In this document: piece by piece, positions 10,067 to 19,040 of the stretch
How the letters are laid out: every line of letters starts with the position of its first letter
Numbering within the stretch: position 1 is the first letter of the stretch
Assembly (NCBI RefSeq): GCF_013304445.1
Contig: NZ_JAAITA010000003.1
Span: forward strand, 124,001 to 188,000
DNA from: Blautia hansenii
GTDB lineage: Bacteria > Bacillota > Clostridia > Lachnospirales > Lachnospiraceae
Reading direction: 5' to 3'
Length of the DNA stretch: 64,000 nucleotides
Program-made: the position numbers and the translations under genes
Notes under the pieces: generated by a model
Databases searched by the model: none
What the model was told of the DNA's origin: nothing
Seen by the model: only the letters and a program-made list of their open reading frames with translations

Positions 10067-10576
10067 ATGAAACGTTCTATCATTGATGCTAGTCAGTTTG
10101 AATTAGAAGAAAAAGTAGTGTCAATCAAGCGTGTAACAAAGGTTGTTAAAGGTGGTCGTAACTTCCGTTTCACAGCTTTAGTTGTTGTTGGTGACGGCAA
10201 CGGACACGTTGGCGCTGGTTTAGGTAAAGCAACTGAAATTCCGGAAGCTATCCGCAAAGGAAAAGAAGATGCTATGAAAAAATTAGTTAGTGTAGCAAGA
10301 GACGAAAACGGAAGTATTACACATGACTATGTTGGAAAATTCGGAAGTGCAGAAATGCTCTTAAAGAAAGCTCCAGAAGGTACAGGTGTTATTGCCGGAG
10401 GTCCAGCTCGTGCGGTTATTGAACTTGCAGGTATTAAGAACATTCGTACAAAATGTATGGGTTCCCGTAACAAACAGAACGTAGTTCTGGCTACAATCGC
10501 AGGTTTAAGCCAGTTAAAGACTCCGGAAGAAGTTGCAAAACTTCGCGGAAAATCTGTAGATGAGATTTTTGCATAA
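10067..10576 (+). CDS. rpsE: 30S ribosomal protein S5
   Basis: 169 residues. The N-terminal double-stranded RNA-binding-like domain ([21 protein letters not shown]) is followed by the C-terminal domain with [19 protein letters not shown]. It acts in decoding fidelity at the 30S neck. AGGGAGG ribosome site. Confidence 0.98.
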   Translation: MKRSIIDASQFELEEKVVSIKRVTKVVKGGRNFRFTALVVVGDGNGHVGAGLGKATEIPEAIRKGKEDAMKKLVSVARDENGSITHDYVGKFGSAEMLLKKAPEGTGVIAGGPARAVIELAGIKNIRTKCMGSRNKQNVVLATIAGLSQLKTPEEVAKLRGKSVDEIFA

Positions 10577-10589
10577 GGAGGATTAAAAA

Positions 10590-10772
10590 ATGGCAGATAA
10601 ATTAAAAATCACTCTGGTGAAATCTACAATCGGTGCTGTTCCGAAACATAAAAAAACAGTGGAAGCATTAGGTTTAAGAAAACTGAACAAAACAGTGGAA
10701 ATGCCGGACAATGCTGCAGTTCGCGGTATGATTCAGCAGGTAAGACACTTAGTTAAAGTTGAAGAAATCTAA
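10590..10772 (+). CDS. rpmD: 50S ribosomal protein L30
   Basis: 60 residues, the normal bacterial short form, with [24 protein letters not shown]. Fourteen bases after rpsE with ribosome site AAGGAGG. Confidence 0.97.
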   Translation: MADKLKITLVKSTIGAVPKHKKTVEALGLRKLNKTVEMPDNAAVRGMIQQVRHLVKVEEI

Positions 10773-10797
10773 TTAATATAAAGAAGGAGGTGCCATC

Positions 10798-11238
10798 ATG
10801 GAATTATCAAATTTAAGACCAGCTGAAGGTTCTAAACAGAGCGATAACTTCAGAAGAGGCCGTGGACACGGTTCAGGTAATGGTAAGACAGCAGGTAAAG
10901 GCCACAAAGGTCAGAAAGCACGTTCCGGTGCAAAGAGACCAGGTTTTGAAGGTGGTCAGATGCCTTTATATAGAAGACTTCCTAAGAGAGGCTTCAAGTG
11001 CAGAAACTCTAAGGAAATCATCGCAGTAAACGTTGATATCTTAAACAGATTTGAAGACGGTACTGAAGTGACACCAGCAGCTTTATTAGCTTCCGGTGCT
11101 ATCTCCAAGTTAGGAGACGGTGTAAAACTTCTTGGTAACGGAGAACTTACTAAGAAATTAAATGTAAAAGTAAACGCTGTAAGCGAAAGCGCAAAAGCCA
11201 AAATCGAAGCCGCAGGTGGAACAGTTGAGGTGATCTAA
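10798..11238 (+). CDS. rplO: 50S ribosomal protein L15
   Basis: 146 residues. The glycine- and arginine-rich N-terminal extension ([22 protein letters not shown]) threads through 23S rRNA. Its stop TAA shares a base with the secY ATG, so secretion is coupled to ribosome synthesis as in many bacteria. Confidence 0.97.
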   Translation: MELSNLRPAEGSKQSDNFRRGRGHGSGNGKTAGKGHKGQKARSGAKRPGFEGGQMPLYRRLPKRGFKCRNSKEIIAVNVDILNRFEDGTEVTPAALLASGAISKLGDGVKLLGNGELTKKLNVKVNAVSESAKAKIEAAGGTVEVI

Positions 11239-12554
11239 TGCTCAAGACTCTTAAGAATGCCTTTAAGATAAAGGATATAAGACGTCGAATTTTCTATGTA
11301 TTCCTGATGTTGATTGTGATTCGTATTGGTTCACAGTTGCCGATTCCGGGAGTAAATAGTGATTATTTTAAAGAATGGTTTGCGAGCCAGTCCAGTGATG
11401 CGTTCAATTTTTTTGACGCCTTCACCGGCGGTTCCTTTACCGAAATGTCAATTTTTGCATTAAATATCACCCCATATATTACTTCTTCTATCATCATTCA
11501 GCTTTTGACCATTGCAATTCCAAAGCTGGAAGAAATGCAGCGTGATGGAGAAGAGGGCAGGAAGAAAATGACTGCAATCACCCGTTATCTGACTATCGGT
11601 CTTTCTTTATTCCAGTCTGTTGCCATGACAATCGGATTTGGTAATAAAGGTCTGATTCCAGATATGAATTTCGGCAAAGCAGTCGTTGTAGTAACCTGTC
11701 TGACAGCAGGCTCGGCATTATTAATGTGGATTGGTGAGCAGATTACTGACAAGGGTGTGGGAAACGGTATCTCTATTGTTTTGATGATTAATATCGTCTC
11801 CAGAATCCCAAGCGATATGGTGACTCTTTTTGACCAGTTTGTCAAAGGAAAGACCTATGCAAAGGGTGCTTTGGCAGCCGTAATTATTGCAGCTGTTATC
11901 CTGGTTGTTGTCGTTTTAGTATTAATCTTAAACGGCGGTATCAGAAGAATCCCTGTACAGTATTCTAAAAAGATGGTCGGCAGAAAAGTAATGGGCGGTC
12001 AGTCCAGTTCCATTCCTTTAAAGGTAAACACAGCAGGTGTTATTCCGATTATCTTTGCCTCTTCTTTGATGTCTTTCCCGGTTCTGATTGCAAGCTTCAT
12101 GGGAAAAACGGGGGGAACAGGCGTCGGAAGCCAGATTCTGAAAGGACTTACTTCCAGCAACTGGTTTAATCCGAGTGAACCCATATATTCTATTGGTTTG
12201 GTCGTATACATTGTATTAGTTATCTTCTTTGCATATTTTTATACATCTATCACTTTCAACCCTATGGAAGTGGCAGATGATATGAAAAAGCGCGGTGGAT
12301 TTATCCCGGGTATCCGTCCCGGAAAACCAACACAGGAATATCTGGAAAAAATCTTGAGTTATTTAATCTTCATCGGTGCTGCAGGTCTTGTAATCGTTGC
12401 AGTCATCCCGTTCTTCTTTAACGGTGTGTTCGGCGCGAATGTTTCCTTCGGAGGAACTTCACTTATCATCGTGGTAGGCGTTGTTCTGGAAACATTGAAA
12501 CAGATTGAATCCCGCATGTTGGTTCGTAACTATAAAGGTTTTTTAAGTGAATAA
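11238..12554 (+). CDS. secY: preprotein translocase subunit SecY
   Basis: 438 residues with about ten hydrophobic segments, starting [20 protein letters not shown]. The first-helix RIGSQLPIPGVN motif and plug-region FDAFTGGSF are typical. It forms the membrane channel with SecE and SecG. GGTSLIIVVGVVLETLKQIESRM near the C terminus is conserved. Confidence 0.97.
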   Translation: MLKTLKNAFKIKDIRRRIFYVFLMLIVIRIGSQLPIPGVNSDYFKEWFASQSSDAFNFFDAFTGGSFTEMSIFALNITPYITSSIIIQLLTIAIPKLEEMQRDGEEGRKKMTAITRYLTIGLSLFQSVAMTIGFGNKGLIPDMNFGKAVVVVTCLTAGSALLMWIGEQITDKGVGNGISIVLMINIVSRIPSDMVTLFDQFVKGKTYAKGALAAVIIAAVILVVVVLVLILNGGIRRIPVQYSKKMVGRKVMGGQSSSIPLKVNTAGVIPIIFASSLMSFPVLIASFMGKTGGTGVGSQILKGLTSSNWFNPSEPIYSIGLVVYIVLVIFFAYFYTSITFNPMEVADDMKKRGGFIPGIRPGKPTQEYLEKILSYLIFIGAAGLVIVAVIPFFFNGVFGANVSFGGTSLIIVVGVVLETLKQIESRMLVRNYKGFLSE

Positions 12555-12571
12555 AAGATAAGTTTAGGAAG

Positions 12572-12657
12572 AAACCGTCGCAGAGAAAGCAGTTTGACTG
12601 CTTTACAGGGCAAGAGAGGAGTCACAAGACTGTGGTTCTTCGTTGCTGCGGCGGTTT
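12572..12657 (+). terminator. large hairpin between secY and adk, terminator or attenuator
   Basis: AAACCGTCGCAG (12572-12583) pairs, with one G-T, to CTGCGGCGGTTT (12646-12657), followed by TT. A second perfect hairpin, AAAGCAG (12586-12592)/CTGCTTT (12598-12604), lies inside. It separates the ribosomal-secY part from adk, map and infA and could set their relative levels. Confidence 0.6.
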
Positions 12658-12702
12658 TTGCCATATTCGAAAGCGAAGTATCTTTTTGAAAGGGGTAAGG
12701 GT

Positions 12703-13347
12703 ATGAAAATTATTATGTTAGGCGCTCCGGGAGCAGGAAAAGGTACACAGGCAAAGAAAATTGCCAAAAAGTATGAAATTCCTCATATCTCTACAGGAGA
12801 TATTTTCAGAGCCAACATTAAGAACAATACAGAATTAGGGAAAAAAGCAAAAACTTACATGGATAAGGGGCTTTTGGTTCCGGATGAACTGACTGTGGAT
12901 TTGGTCATTGACCGTGTACAGCAGGAAGACTGCAAAAATGGATACATTCTGGATGGTTTTCCAAGAACCATTCCGCAGGCAGAGAGTCTGGATGCAGCAC
13001 TGGCAAAAATGGGAGAAAAAGTGGATTTTGCCATTAACGTAGAAGTTCCTGATGAAAATATTGTAAACCGTATGTCAGGACGCAGAGCCTGCGTAGGCTG
13101 CGGCGCAACTTATCATATCAAATACAATGCGCCGAAAACAGAAGATATCTGTGATGTCTGCGGCGAAAAGCTGGTGCTTAGAGAAGATGACCAGCCAGAG
13201 ACAGTACTGAAACGTCTGGGAGTATACCATGACCAGACACAGCCTTTGATTGAATATTATGCAAAGGCCGGCGTGCTGAAAGAAGTAGACGGCACCGTTG
13301 ATATGGAAGATGTTTTTCAGGCGATTGTCAGCGTGTTAGGAGAGTAA
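12703..13347 (+). CDS. adk: adenylate kinase
   Basis: 214 residues from the ATG at 12703 ([16 protein letters not shown]). A GTG 60 bases upstream lies inside the terminator hairpin and is rejected. The P-loop [10 protein letters not shown] is at residues 7-16. The LID domain has four cysteines (CVGC and CDVC), the zinc-binding Gram-positive form. It catalyses AMP + ATP to 2 ADP. Confidence 0.96.
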   Translation: MKIIMLGAPGAGKGTQAKKIAKKYEIPHISTGDIFRANIKNNTELGKKAKTYMDKGLLVPDELTVDLVIDRVQQEDCKNGYILDGFPRTIPQAESLDAALAKMGEKVDFAINVEVPDENIVNRMSGRRACVGCGATYHIKYNAPKTEDICDVCGEKLVLREDDQPETVLKRLGVYHDQTQPLIEYYAKAGVLKEVDGTVDMEDVFQAIVSVLGE

Positions 13348-13350
13348 AAG

Positions 13351-14106
13351 ATGTCAGTAACAATAAAAACTGCCAGAGAGATAGAATTAATGAGAGAAGC
13401 CGGAAGACTTCTGGAAAAAGTGCACGATGAACTGGGCGCTTTTATTAAGCCGGGAATCAGTACTCTGGATATTGACCGGCTTGGAGAAAAATTAATCCGA
13501 AGTCTGGGCTGTACCCCTAACTTTTTAAATTATAATGGATACCCTGCTTCCATCTGTGTATCTGTCAATGATGAGGTTGTACATGGAATCCCGAAAAAGA
13601 ACCGGATTCTGCAGGAAGGAGATATTGTAAGTCTGGATGCAGGTCTGATTTACAAAGGATACCATTCTGATGCAGCCCGTACCCATGCAGTGGGACAGAT
13701 TTCACCGGAAGCGCAGAAGCTGATGGATGTGACGAAGCAGAGCTTTTTCGAGGGCATGAAATATGCGAAAGCCGGAAATCATTTGAATGATATCTCTTCT
13801 GCTATCGGCGGTTATGCAGAAAAATTCGGCTATGGTGTAGTTCGCGACCTGGTAGGACACGGAATCGGAACTCATCTTCATGAAGATCCTCAGATTCCTA
13901 ATTTTCCCCAGAGACGCAGAGGAATCCGTCTGGTTCCGGGAATGACTCTGGCGATTGAGCCTATGATTAATCAGGGCAGAGCCGATGTAGAGTGGCTGGA
14001 TGATGACTGGACCGTAGTAACCGAGGACGGTTCTTTATCCGCACATTACGAGAACACCATTCTCATTACCGAAGGTGAACCTGAAATTCTCACCCTGAGT
14101 AAATAA
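13351..14106 (+). CDS. map: methionine aminopeptidase type I
   Basis: 251 residues. Metal ligands appear in order: Asp in SLDAGL, Asp in YHSDAAR, His in VGHGIGTHLHEDP, Glu in AIEPM, and Glu in the YENTIL stretch. It removes the initiator Met from nascent proteins. Three bases after adk, so co-transcribed. Confidence 0.96.
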   Translation: MSVTIKTAREIELMREAGRLLEKVHDELGAFIKPGISTLDIDRLGEKLIRSLGCTPNFLNYNGYPASICVSVNDEVVHGIPKKNRILQEGDIVSLDAGLIYKGYHSDAARTHAVGQISPEAQKLMDVTKQSFFEGMKYAKAGNHLNDISSAIGGYAEKFGYGVVRDLVGHGIGTHLHEDPQIPNFPQRRRGIRLVPGMTLAIEPMINQGRADVEWLDDDWTVVTEDGSLSAHYENTILITEGEPEILTLSK

Positions 14107-14116
14107 GGGAGGTTCT

Positions 14117-14395
14117 ATGAGAGCATTTGTAAAAGGCATGCTGGCCCGTTCCAAGGCAGGGCACGATACCGGAAAACTGTTTGTAGTTATGCAGGCAGAG
14201 GAAGAGTTTGTGTATCTGGCAGACGGCCGGTGCCGGACCCTGGATAAGCAGAAAAAAAAGAGAAGAAAGCACATTCAGATTATTTACAGAATACCCGCCC
14301 TTCTTCAGGAAAAAATGGAAAAAGGCGAAGAACTGCGGGATGAAGATATCAGAAAAGCCATTAAAGATTATGAAAAGAATCAGCAGGAGGTTTAA
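14117..14395 (+). CDS. KOW-domain RNA-binding protein
   Basis: 92 residues: an N-terminal KOW-like segment (AFVKGMLARSKAGHDTGKLFVV), then a basic stretch KQKKKRRKH. Small proteins of this type lie between map and infA in many Clostridia and are often annotated as L14e-like. A role on the ribosome is likely from the fold and location but is unproven. ATG after GGGAGGT, 3 bases before infA. Confidence 0.8.
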   Translation: MRAFVKGMLARSKAGHDTGKLFVVMQAEEEFVYLADGRCRTLDKQKKKRRKHIQIIYRIPALLQEKMEKGEELRDEDIRKAIKDYEKNQQEV

Positions 14396-14398
14396 TTT

Positions 14399-14617
14399 AT
14401 GTCAAAGGCAGACGTTATTGAAGTAGAAGGAACTGTGTTAGAAAAATTACCTAACGCTATGTTCAAAGTAGAGCTGGAAAACAAACATGTGATTTTAGCA
14501 CACATCAGCGGAAAGCTGAGAATGAATTTTATCCGTATTCTTCCGGGAGATAAGGTGACCATTGAGATGTCCCCATACGATTTGAGCAAAGGAAGAATTA
14601 TCTGGAGAGATAAATAA
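14399..14617 (+). CDS. infA: translation initiation factor IF-1
   Basis: 72 residues, exact family length, OB-fold. [23 protein letters not shown] and [19 protein letters not shown] are signatures. It binds the 30S A site during initiation. The last gene of the operon here; a strong terminator follows instead of rpmJ-rpsM. Confidence 0.98.
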   Translation: MSKADVIEVEGTVLEKLPNAMFKVELENKHVILAHISGKLRMNFIRILPGDKVTIEMSPYDLSKGRIIWRDK

Positions 14618-14633
14618 AAACGAAAAAAGAGGG

Positions 14634-14692
14634 GGCGGCGCTTTTGGCTGCAGACACAATTTCTGTGCTGCAGGCAGAAGCGCCGCCTTTTG
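14634..14692. terminator. bidirectional terminator between infA and the PsiE-like gene
   Basis: GGCGGCGCTT (14634-14643) pairs perfectly with AAGCGCCGCC (14678-14687), followed by TTTT on the plus strand. An A-rich run before it gives a T run on the minus strand. It serves both converging units. Confidence 0.85.
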
Positions 14693-14705
14693 CTGTTTCA
14701 TGGAC

Positions 14706-15110
14706 TTATAGTTTGTCGTACATCTTTTCTGCACTGTCACTGGTTTTCAGCAATAAGAATTTGCGTATGGAAAAAATAACGGCAATGGCCACAACGCCTA
14801 TAAGGGTTTCCGTCATATTCAGATGTTCCACAACCATCTGCCTGGCGATAGCAAACATCAGAACTTCCAGCAGGTTTTCTGCCGTGTGTTTGGCCAGCAT
14901 TTTTACGAACTCCACACCGATAAGAAGTGTAAGCGCATCGCCAAGAAATGCGGTAAACTGCTCAGCAGTGATTTCCAGAAGAGGAATTGTGATAAAATTA
15001 TGTACCATGGGAATGATAAGTATCACAATTACAAGCAGTATGACTGCAGACAACAGAATTTCCGTATAGCGGGAAACCGTATAGATGATTTCATTCAGTT
15101 TTCGTTTCAT
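14706..15110 (-). CDS. PsiE-like integral membrane protein
   Basis: 134 residues with about four hydrophobic helices: one around residues 17-38, one around 52-72, and two in the C-terminal half. The arrangement and the LIGVEFVKMLAKHT...ENLLEVLMFAIARQMVV stretch recall the phosphate-starvation-inducible PsiE family, whose function is not well known. It converges on infA. The ribosome site is weak: the only AAAGGAG lies some 16 bases before the ATG. Confidence 0.65.
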   Translation of the reverse strand: MKRKLNEIIYTVSRYTEILLSAVILLVIVILIIPMVHNFITIPLLEITAEQFTAFLGDALTLLIGVEFVKMLAKHTAENLLEVLMFAIARQMVVEHLNMTETLIGVVAIAVIFSIRKFLLLKTSDSAEKMYDKL

Positions 15111-15376
15111 ATCCGAGGCAAAAGCTCTCCTTTCTGATAGTTTTGAGTTGAAATGAATTTGTAATAATTGATAGATTTATCATACCATAAGAAAGAGAGA
15201 AAACGAAGAAAAATATGAAAAGTTGGGAAAATTTCCGGCAGAAGTTCCGTAGATTCTTCCGTGAAAACCGTAAAAACACAGGAAAAGCAGAAAAAAATCA
15301 GAGTTTAAGAAATGGAAAAAGATGGTAAAATAGCGGATTATCTGTAACAAAAACTTAAAAAAATCCAAGTTTTTAC
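15111..15376. other. intergenic region between the PsiE-like gene and the P60 gene
   Basis: AT-rich, divergent promoter space between two outward-reading genes. No RNA gene or repeat was recognised. The promoter of the P60 gene lies at its right edge (15377-15405). Confidence 0.5.
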
Positions 15377-15405
15377 TTGCAAAACACCCGTTTCTATGAT
15401 ATTAT
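15377..15405 (+). promoter_or_regulatory. promoter of the NlpC/P60 hydrolase gene
   Basis: TTGCAA (15377-15382), 17-bp spacer, TATTAT (15400-15405). The untranslated leader to the ATG at 15491 would be about 80 bases. Confidence 0.6.
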
Positions 15406-15490
15406 ATACAGGAAGTTTGAAAAATGTTTCGAAAATGTTACAGAATTTTGACGGAGTGTAAAAATTAATTTTGGAGAGGTACATAAAAGT

Positions 15491-16870
15491 ATGAAAAAAA
15501 GATTATTATGTCTGTCACTGATTTTTGCTATGACAGCGGCACAGGTGATGCCTGTATCAGCTGCAAGAAAAGATGATTTACAGGCCGAGAAGTCTGCAAC
15601 ACAGAGTAAATTGTCAGAGGCTGAGTCAAAGGCAAGTAGTTTGGAAAGCAAAAAGAATGCATTAATGGGACAGATTGATTCCACTCAGCAGGAATTGGTA
15701 AGTGTTATTTCACAGATTGAAATTCTTGATGAGGATATTAAAGAAAAAGAAGCTGACATTGAAAAAACAAAAGAAGACCTTAAGAAGGCAGAAGCTGACC
15801 GTGACGAACAGTACGAAGCTATGAAGCTGAGAATTCAGTACATGTATGAAAACGGCGGCAATGATACATGGGCACAGATTTTATTAGAGTCTGACAGTAT
15901 TGCGTCTATGCTGGCGAAAGCAGAAAATACAGAGAAGATGTATGCTTACGACAGAGATGAATTACAGAAAATGAAAGATATTGTTCAGGAAGTGACTGAC
16001 CTGGAAGAAAAGCTGGAAGGCGAGAAAGCAGAATTGGAAACTGCTAAAAATGAGCAGGAAGGCATGAAAGCTTCTCTTCAGACGAAAGTGGACAACTTAA
16101 AAGCAAACGCAGAAGATTATGAAGCACAGATTGCGTCTGCAAGAGCACAGGCTCAGGAATACAAAAACTTGATTGAACAGCAGAACGCAGAACTGAAGAA
16201 AATTCAGGAACAGGAAGCGGCAGCAGCAAAAGCAGCACAGGAAGCGGCTAAGAAGAAAACACAGCAGAGCAACACAAATACAGGAAATGCTGTTACAGGC
16301 GGTACTACAACAAACAACAATGGTGGTACAAGCAACAATAATAATAACAATAACAATACATCTTCTACAGATGACAGCAGCAACGATAGCAGTGAAAACA
16401 CAAACAGTGGAAATACCAATACAGATACAACACCGGATACAGATGCAGGAAGCAGTAACAGCGGAAGCACACAGGAAGATAACTCTTCTTCTGCACCGTC
16501 CTATGACAGCAGCACAGGCGCAGCGGTTGTAGCTTATGCAAAACAGTTTATCGGTAATCCGTATGTATACGGCGGAAACAGTCTGACAAACGGTATTGAC
16601 TGTTCCGGATTTACACAGCAGATATTTGCGCACTTCGGATACAGCCTTCCGCGTACAAGTGATGCACAGGCAAATTCTGGTGTAGGAATTGATTATTCTG
16701 AATCTCGTGCAGGTGATATTATTGTATATCCTGGACATGTGGCAATCCTTACAGGAGATGGCGGAATCGTACATGCTTCCAACAGCGCTCCGTATCCAAA
16801 GGGTGGTATTAAATATACAGCGAACGCGTTATATCGTTCTTATATCGCAGTTAGACGTATTGTGCAGTAA
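15491..16870 (+). CDS. secreted NlpC/P60 peptidoglycan hydrolase with coiled coil
   Basis: 459 residues: a signal peptide (about 1-25, ending VMPVSAA), a long Glu/Lys/Ala-rich coiled coil (about 30-250), an Asn/Thr/Ser/Gly linker (about 255-345), and a C-terminal NlpC/P60 domain with Cys371 (DCSGF), His416 and His428 as the likely catalytic triad. The layout matches the CwlO/PcsB-like hydrolases that cut peptide stems and are controlled by FtsEX through the coiled coil. That control is inferred from the family. Monocistronic, with its own promoter and terminator. Confidence 0.93.
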   Translation: MKKRLLCLSLIFAMTAAQVMPVSAARKDDLQAEKSATQSKLSEAESKASSLESKKNALMGQIDSTQQELVSVISQIEILDEDIKEKEADIEKTKEDLKKAEADRDEQYEAMKLRIQYMYENGGNDTWAQILLESDSIASMLAKAENTEKMYAYDRDELQKMKDIVQEVTDLEEKLEGEKAELETAKNEQEGMKASLQTKVDNLKANAEDYEAQIASARAQAQEYKNLIEQQNAELKKIQEQEAAAAKAAQEAAKKKTQQSNTNTGNAVTGGTTTNNNGGTSNNNNNNNNTSSTDDSSNDSSENTNSGNTNTDTTPDTDAGSSNSGSTQEDNSSSAPSYDSSTGAAVVAYAKQFIGNPYVYGGNSLTNGIDCSGFTQQIFAHFGYSLPRTSDAQANSGVGIDYSESRAGDIIVYPGHVAILTGDGGIVHASNSAPYPKGGIKYTANALYRSYIAVRRIVQ

Positions 16871-16904
16871 TTAGAAGATAGAAGAAAAGAATACATAAAA
16901 ATAG

Positions 16905-16948
16905 AGAGCAGTTCTTTTGTTGAATTCAACACGGGAATTGCTCTTTTT
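16905..16948 (+). terminator. terminator of the P60 gene
   Basis: AGAGCAGTTC (16905-16914) pairs with GAATTGCTCT (16934-16943, one G-T pair), followed by a run of T. A GTTGAATTCAAC palindrome forms the loop. Confidence 0.8.
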
Positions 16949-16968
16949 TTGAAAGAAAGAGGTAAAAT

Positions 16969-18219
16969 ATGGGATTTTCTTTAGATGTCAGTGTGCCGGT
17001 TTTCACGGTGTTTCTGCAAGGACTTATCAGCTTTTTCTCTCCCTGTATTCTTCCCCTGATTCCCCTGTATATCGGCTATTTGTCAGGTGGAACAGGCACC
17101 ATGGGCGAAGACGGGAAAATGCATTATAAAAAGAGCAAGGTGATGCTGCATACCTTTTGTTTTGTAATCGGCGTCAGTTTTGCCTTTTTTCTTCTGGGGC
17201 TGGGATTTTCTGCTATGGGAGAATTTTTTAAGAGCAACCAGGCTTTGTTTGCCAGAATCGGCGGGATTCTGGTAGTGTTTCTGGGGCTGTATCAGTTAGG
17301 GGTATTTGGGAGCAGCAAGATTCTGGGAAATGAGCGAAGGCTGCCTCTGAAGCTGAACGTATTGGCCATGTCCCCCATAACGGCGCTGCTTATGGGATTT
17401 ACCTTCAGCTTTGCCTGGACGCCCTGTGTGGGACCGGCGCTTACCAGTGTTTTGCTTATGGCAGCTTCTGCCAGTACCCGTGGCATGGGATTTCTGCTTA
17501 TTGGTGTGTACACAGTAGGATTTGTACTTCCGTTTCTGGCTGTGGGACTTTTCACCTCCACAGTCCTGGAATTTTTTAAAAGTCACGGGAAGGCCGTGCG
17601 CTATACTGTGAAAGCGGGCGGTGTTTTGATGGTTCTCATGGGAGTTTTGATGTTTACCGGAAAGATGAATTCCGTTACCGGATATTTGTCCGGAGTGCCG
17701 GCAGATACGGTTCAGGAAAAAGAGGAGAGTAAGACAGAAGAAGAGAATACATCTGCAGGTACAGAAGAAACTGTTACACCGGCTGTAGATTTTACGCTGA
17801 AAGACCAGTATGGCAATACCCACACCCTTTCAGAATATAAAGGGAAAACCGTGTTTTTGAATTTCTGGGCAACCTGGTGTCCCCCCTGTAAAGCGGAAAT
17901 GCCTGATATTCAGAAAATTTATGAGGAATATCAGGAAAAAGGAGATGACAGCCTGGTGATTCTGGGAATCGCGGCGCCAAACTGGGGGCAGGAGCAGTCC
18001 CAGGAGGGCATAACAGCCTTTTTGGAGGAAATGGGATATACTTACCCGGTAGTTATGGATACCACGGGAGAAATGTTTATGGCTTATGGAATCAGTTCTT
18101 TTCCTACGACGTTTATGATTGACAAGGAGGGAAACGTGTTCGGATATGCCAGCGGACAGTTAAGCGAGGATATGATGCGAAGCATTATCCGGCAGACGGT
18201 GGAAGGGAAAAGAGAATAG
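16969..18219 (+). CDS. CcdA-type membrane electron carrier fused to a TlpA-like thioredoxin
   Basis: 416 residues. Residues 1-235 hold about six membrane helices with the CcdA/DsbD cysteine motifs (FSPCILPLIPLYIGY and WTPCVGP). A Glu/Thr-rich linker follows, then a periplasm-facing thioredoxin domain (about 262-416) with W-A-T-W-C-P-P-C at Cys304/Cys307. Such fusions carry reducing equivalents from cytoplasmic thioredoxin across the membrane to reduce extracytoplasmic disulfides. The thioredoxin pair at 26846-28108 could be the electron source, by inference. Confidence 0.9.
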   Translation: MGFSLDVSVPVFTVFLQGLISFFSPCILPLIPLYIGYLSGGTGTMGEDGKMHYKKSKVMLHTFCFVIGVSFAFFLLGLGFSAMGEFFKSNQALFARIGGILVVFLGLYQLGVFGSSKILGNERRLPLKLNVLAMSPITALLMGFTFSFAWTPCVGPALTSVLLMAASASTRGMGFLLIGVYTVGFVLPFLAVGLFTSTVLEFFKSHGKAVRYTVKAGGVLMVLMGVLMFTGKMNSVTGYLSGVPADTVQEKEESKTEEENTSAGTEETVTPAVDFTLKDQYGNTHTLSEYKGKTVFLNFWATWCPPCKAEMPDIQKIYEEYQEKGDDSLVILGIAAPNWGQEQSQEGITAFLEEMGYTYPVVMDTTGEMFMAYGISSFPTTFMIDKEGNVFGYASGQLSEDMMRSIIRQTVEGKRE

Positions 18220-18274
18220 AGAAGTTTTGCAGAAAAAATTCCATTGTTATGGTTTGGTTATTTTTCTGTGTTAG

Positions 18275-18322
18275 AATCCTTTCTGTAAATAGGAAATAAA
18301 GCTATTTACAGAAAGGATTTTA
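18275..18322 (+). promoter_or_regulatory. perfect 18-bp inverted repeat covering the LanF-like ribosome site
   Basis: 18275-18292 and 18302-18319 are exact reverse complements with a 9-base loop, followed by TTTTAT. The right arm contains AGAAAGGAT, the only ribosome site for the ABC gene starting at 18327. It may be the terminator of the CcdA-TlpA gene, an attenuator, or a switch that hides the ribosome site. Confidence 0.7.
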
Positions 18323-18326
18323 TATT

Positions 18327-19040
18327 ATGAAGGATTGGATTTTGGAGACCAGACATTTAACAAAAAGTTATAAAGGACAGCAGGCTGTCAGCGATATTTC
18401 TTTGAAGATTCCAAGAAATGGTGTTTATGGACTTTTGGGGCCGAATGGGGCCGGAAAGTCTACAACACTCAAAATGCTTACTGGGATTCTGAGGCCAGAC
18501 AGTGGAGCGGTGATTTTTGACGGAAAGATATGGAAAAGAGAAATGCTTTCTGAGATTGGGGCTCTGATAGAAGCACCAGCACTTTATGGAAATCTGACGG
18601 CAAGAGAGAATCTTGGGATACATGCGACTTTAATGGGGCTGCCAAAGGAACGGATAGAGGAAGCGCTTGAGATTGTGGATTTAAAAGATACAGGGAAAAA
18701 GAGAACTGCCCAGTTTTCTATGGGGATGAAGCAGCGTATGGGGATAGCAATTGCTTTGTTAAATCATCCCAGATTGTTGATTTTGGATGAGCCCACCAAT
18801 GGACTTGACCCTTTTGGCATACAGGAACTGCGGGAAATGATAGCTTCTTTCGGACGGCAGGGAATCACGGTGATTCTGTCCAGCCATATTTTATCTGAGG
18901 TATCTCAAGTCGTGGATGAAATTGGTATTATCAGCCAGGGACGCTTATTGTTTCAAGGTGTGCCGGATACGCAGGAGAATCTGGAACAGTTTTTTAACGA
19001 AGTCATTTTAAAAGGGGGAAAGAACCATGAAAGAGCTTAA
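18327..19040 (+). CDS. lantibiotic-immunity-type ABC transporter ATPase (LanF-like)
   Basis: 237 residues. Walker A GPNGAGKST (about 39-47), the signature FSMGMKQRMGIA in place of LSGGQ (common in bacitracin/lantibiotic exporters) and Walker B LLILDEPTNGLD. First gene of a five-gene unit with two permeases and a two-component system. Likely expels cationic lantibiotics from the membrane. No lantibiotic precursor or modification gene is nearby, so it would give immunity or resistance only. Confidence 0.85.
   Translation: MKDWILETRHLTKSYKGQQAVSDISLKIPRNGVYGLLGPNGAGKSTTLKMLTGILRPDSGAVIFDGKIWKREMLSEIGALIEAPALYGNLTARENLGIHATLMGLPKERIEEALEIVDLKDTGKKRTAQFSMGMKQRMGIAIALLNHPRLLILDEPTNGLDPFGIQELREMIASFGRQGITVILSSHILSEVSQVVDEIGIISQGRLLFQGVPDTQENLEQFFNEVILKGGKNHERA

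Noticed and set aside
16097-16774. 225-residue minus-strand ORF, Cys/Ile-rich
   Set aside because: Antisense of the P60 linker and domain; composition is that of a shadow frame and the plus-strand gene is certain.
18244-18277. Promoter before the LanFEG-like operon (TTGTTA and TTAGAAT boxes)
   Set aside because: Spacing of 22 bases or 12 bases with any other box is wrong for a sigma-A promoter.
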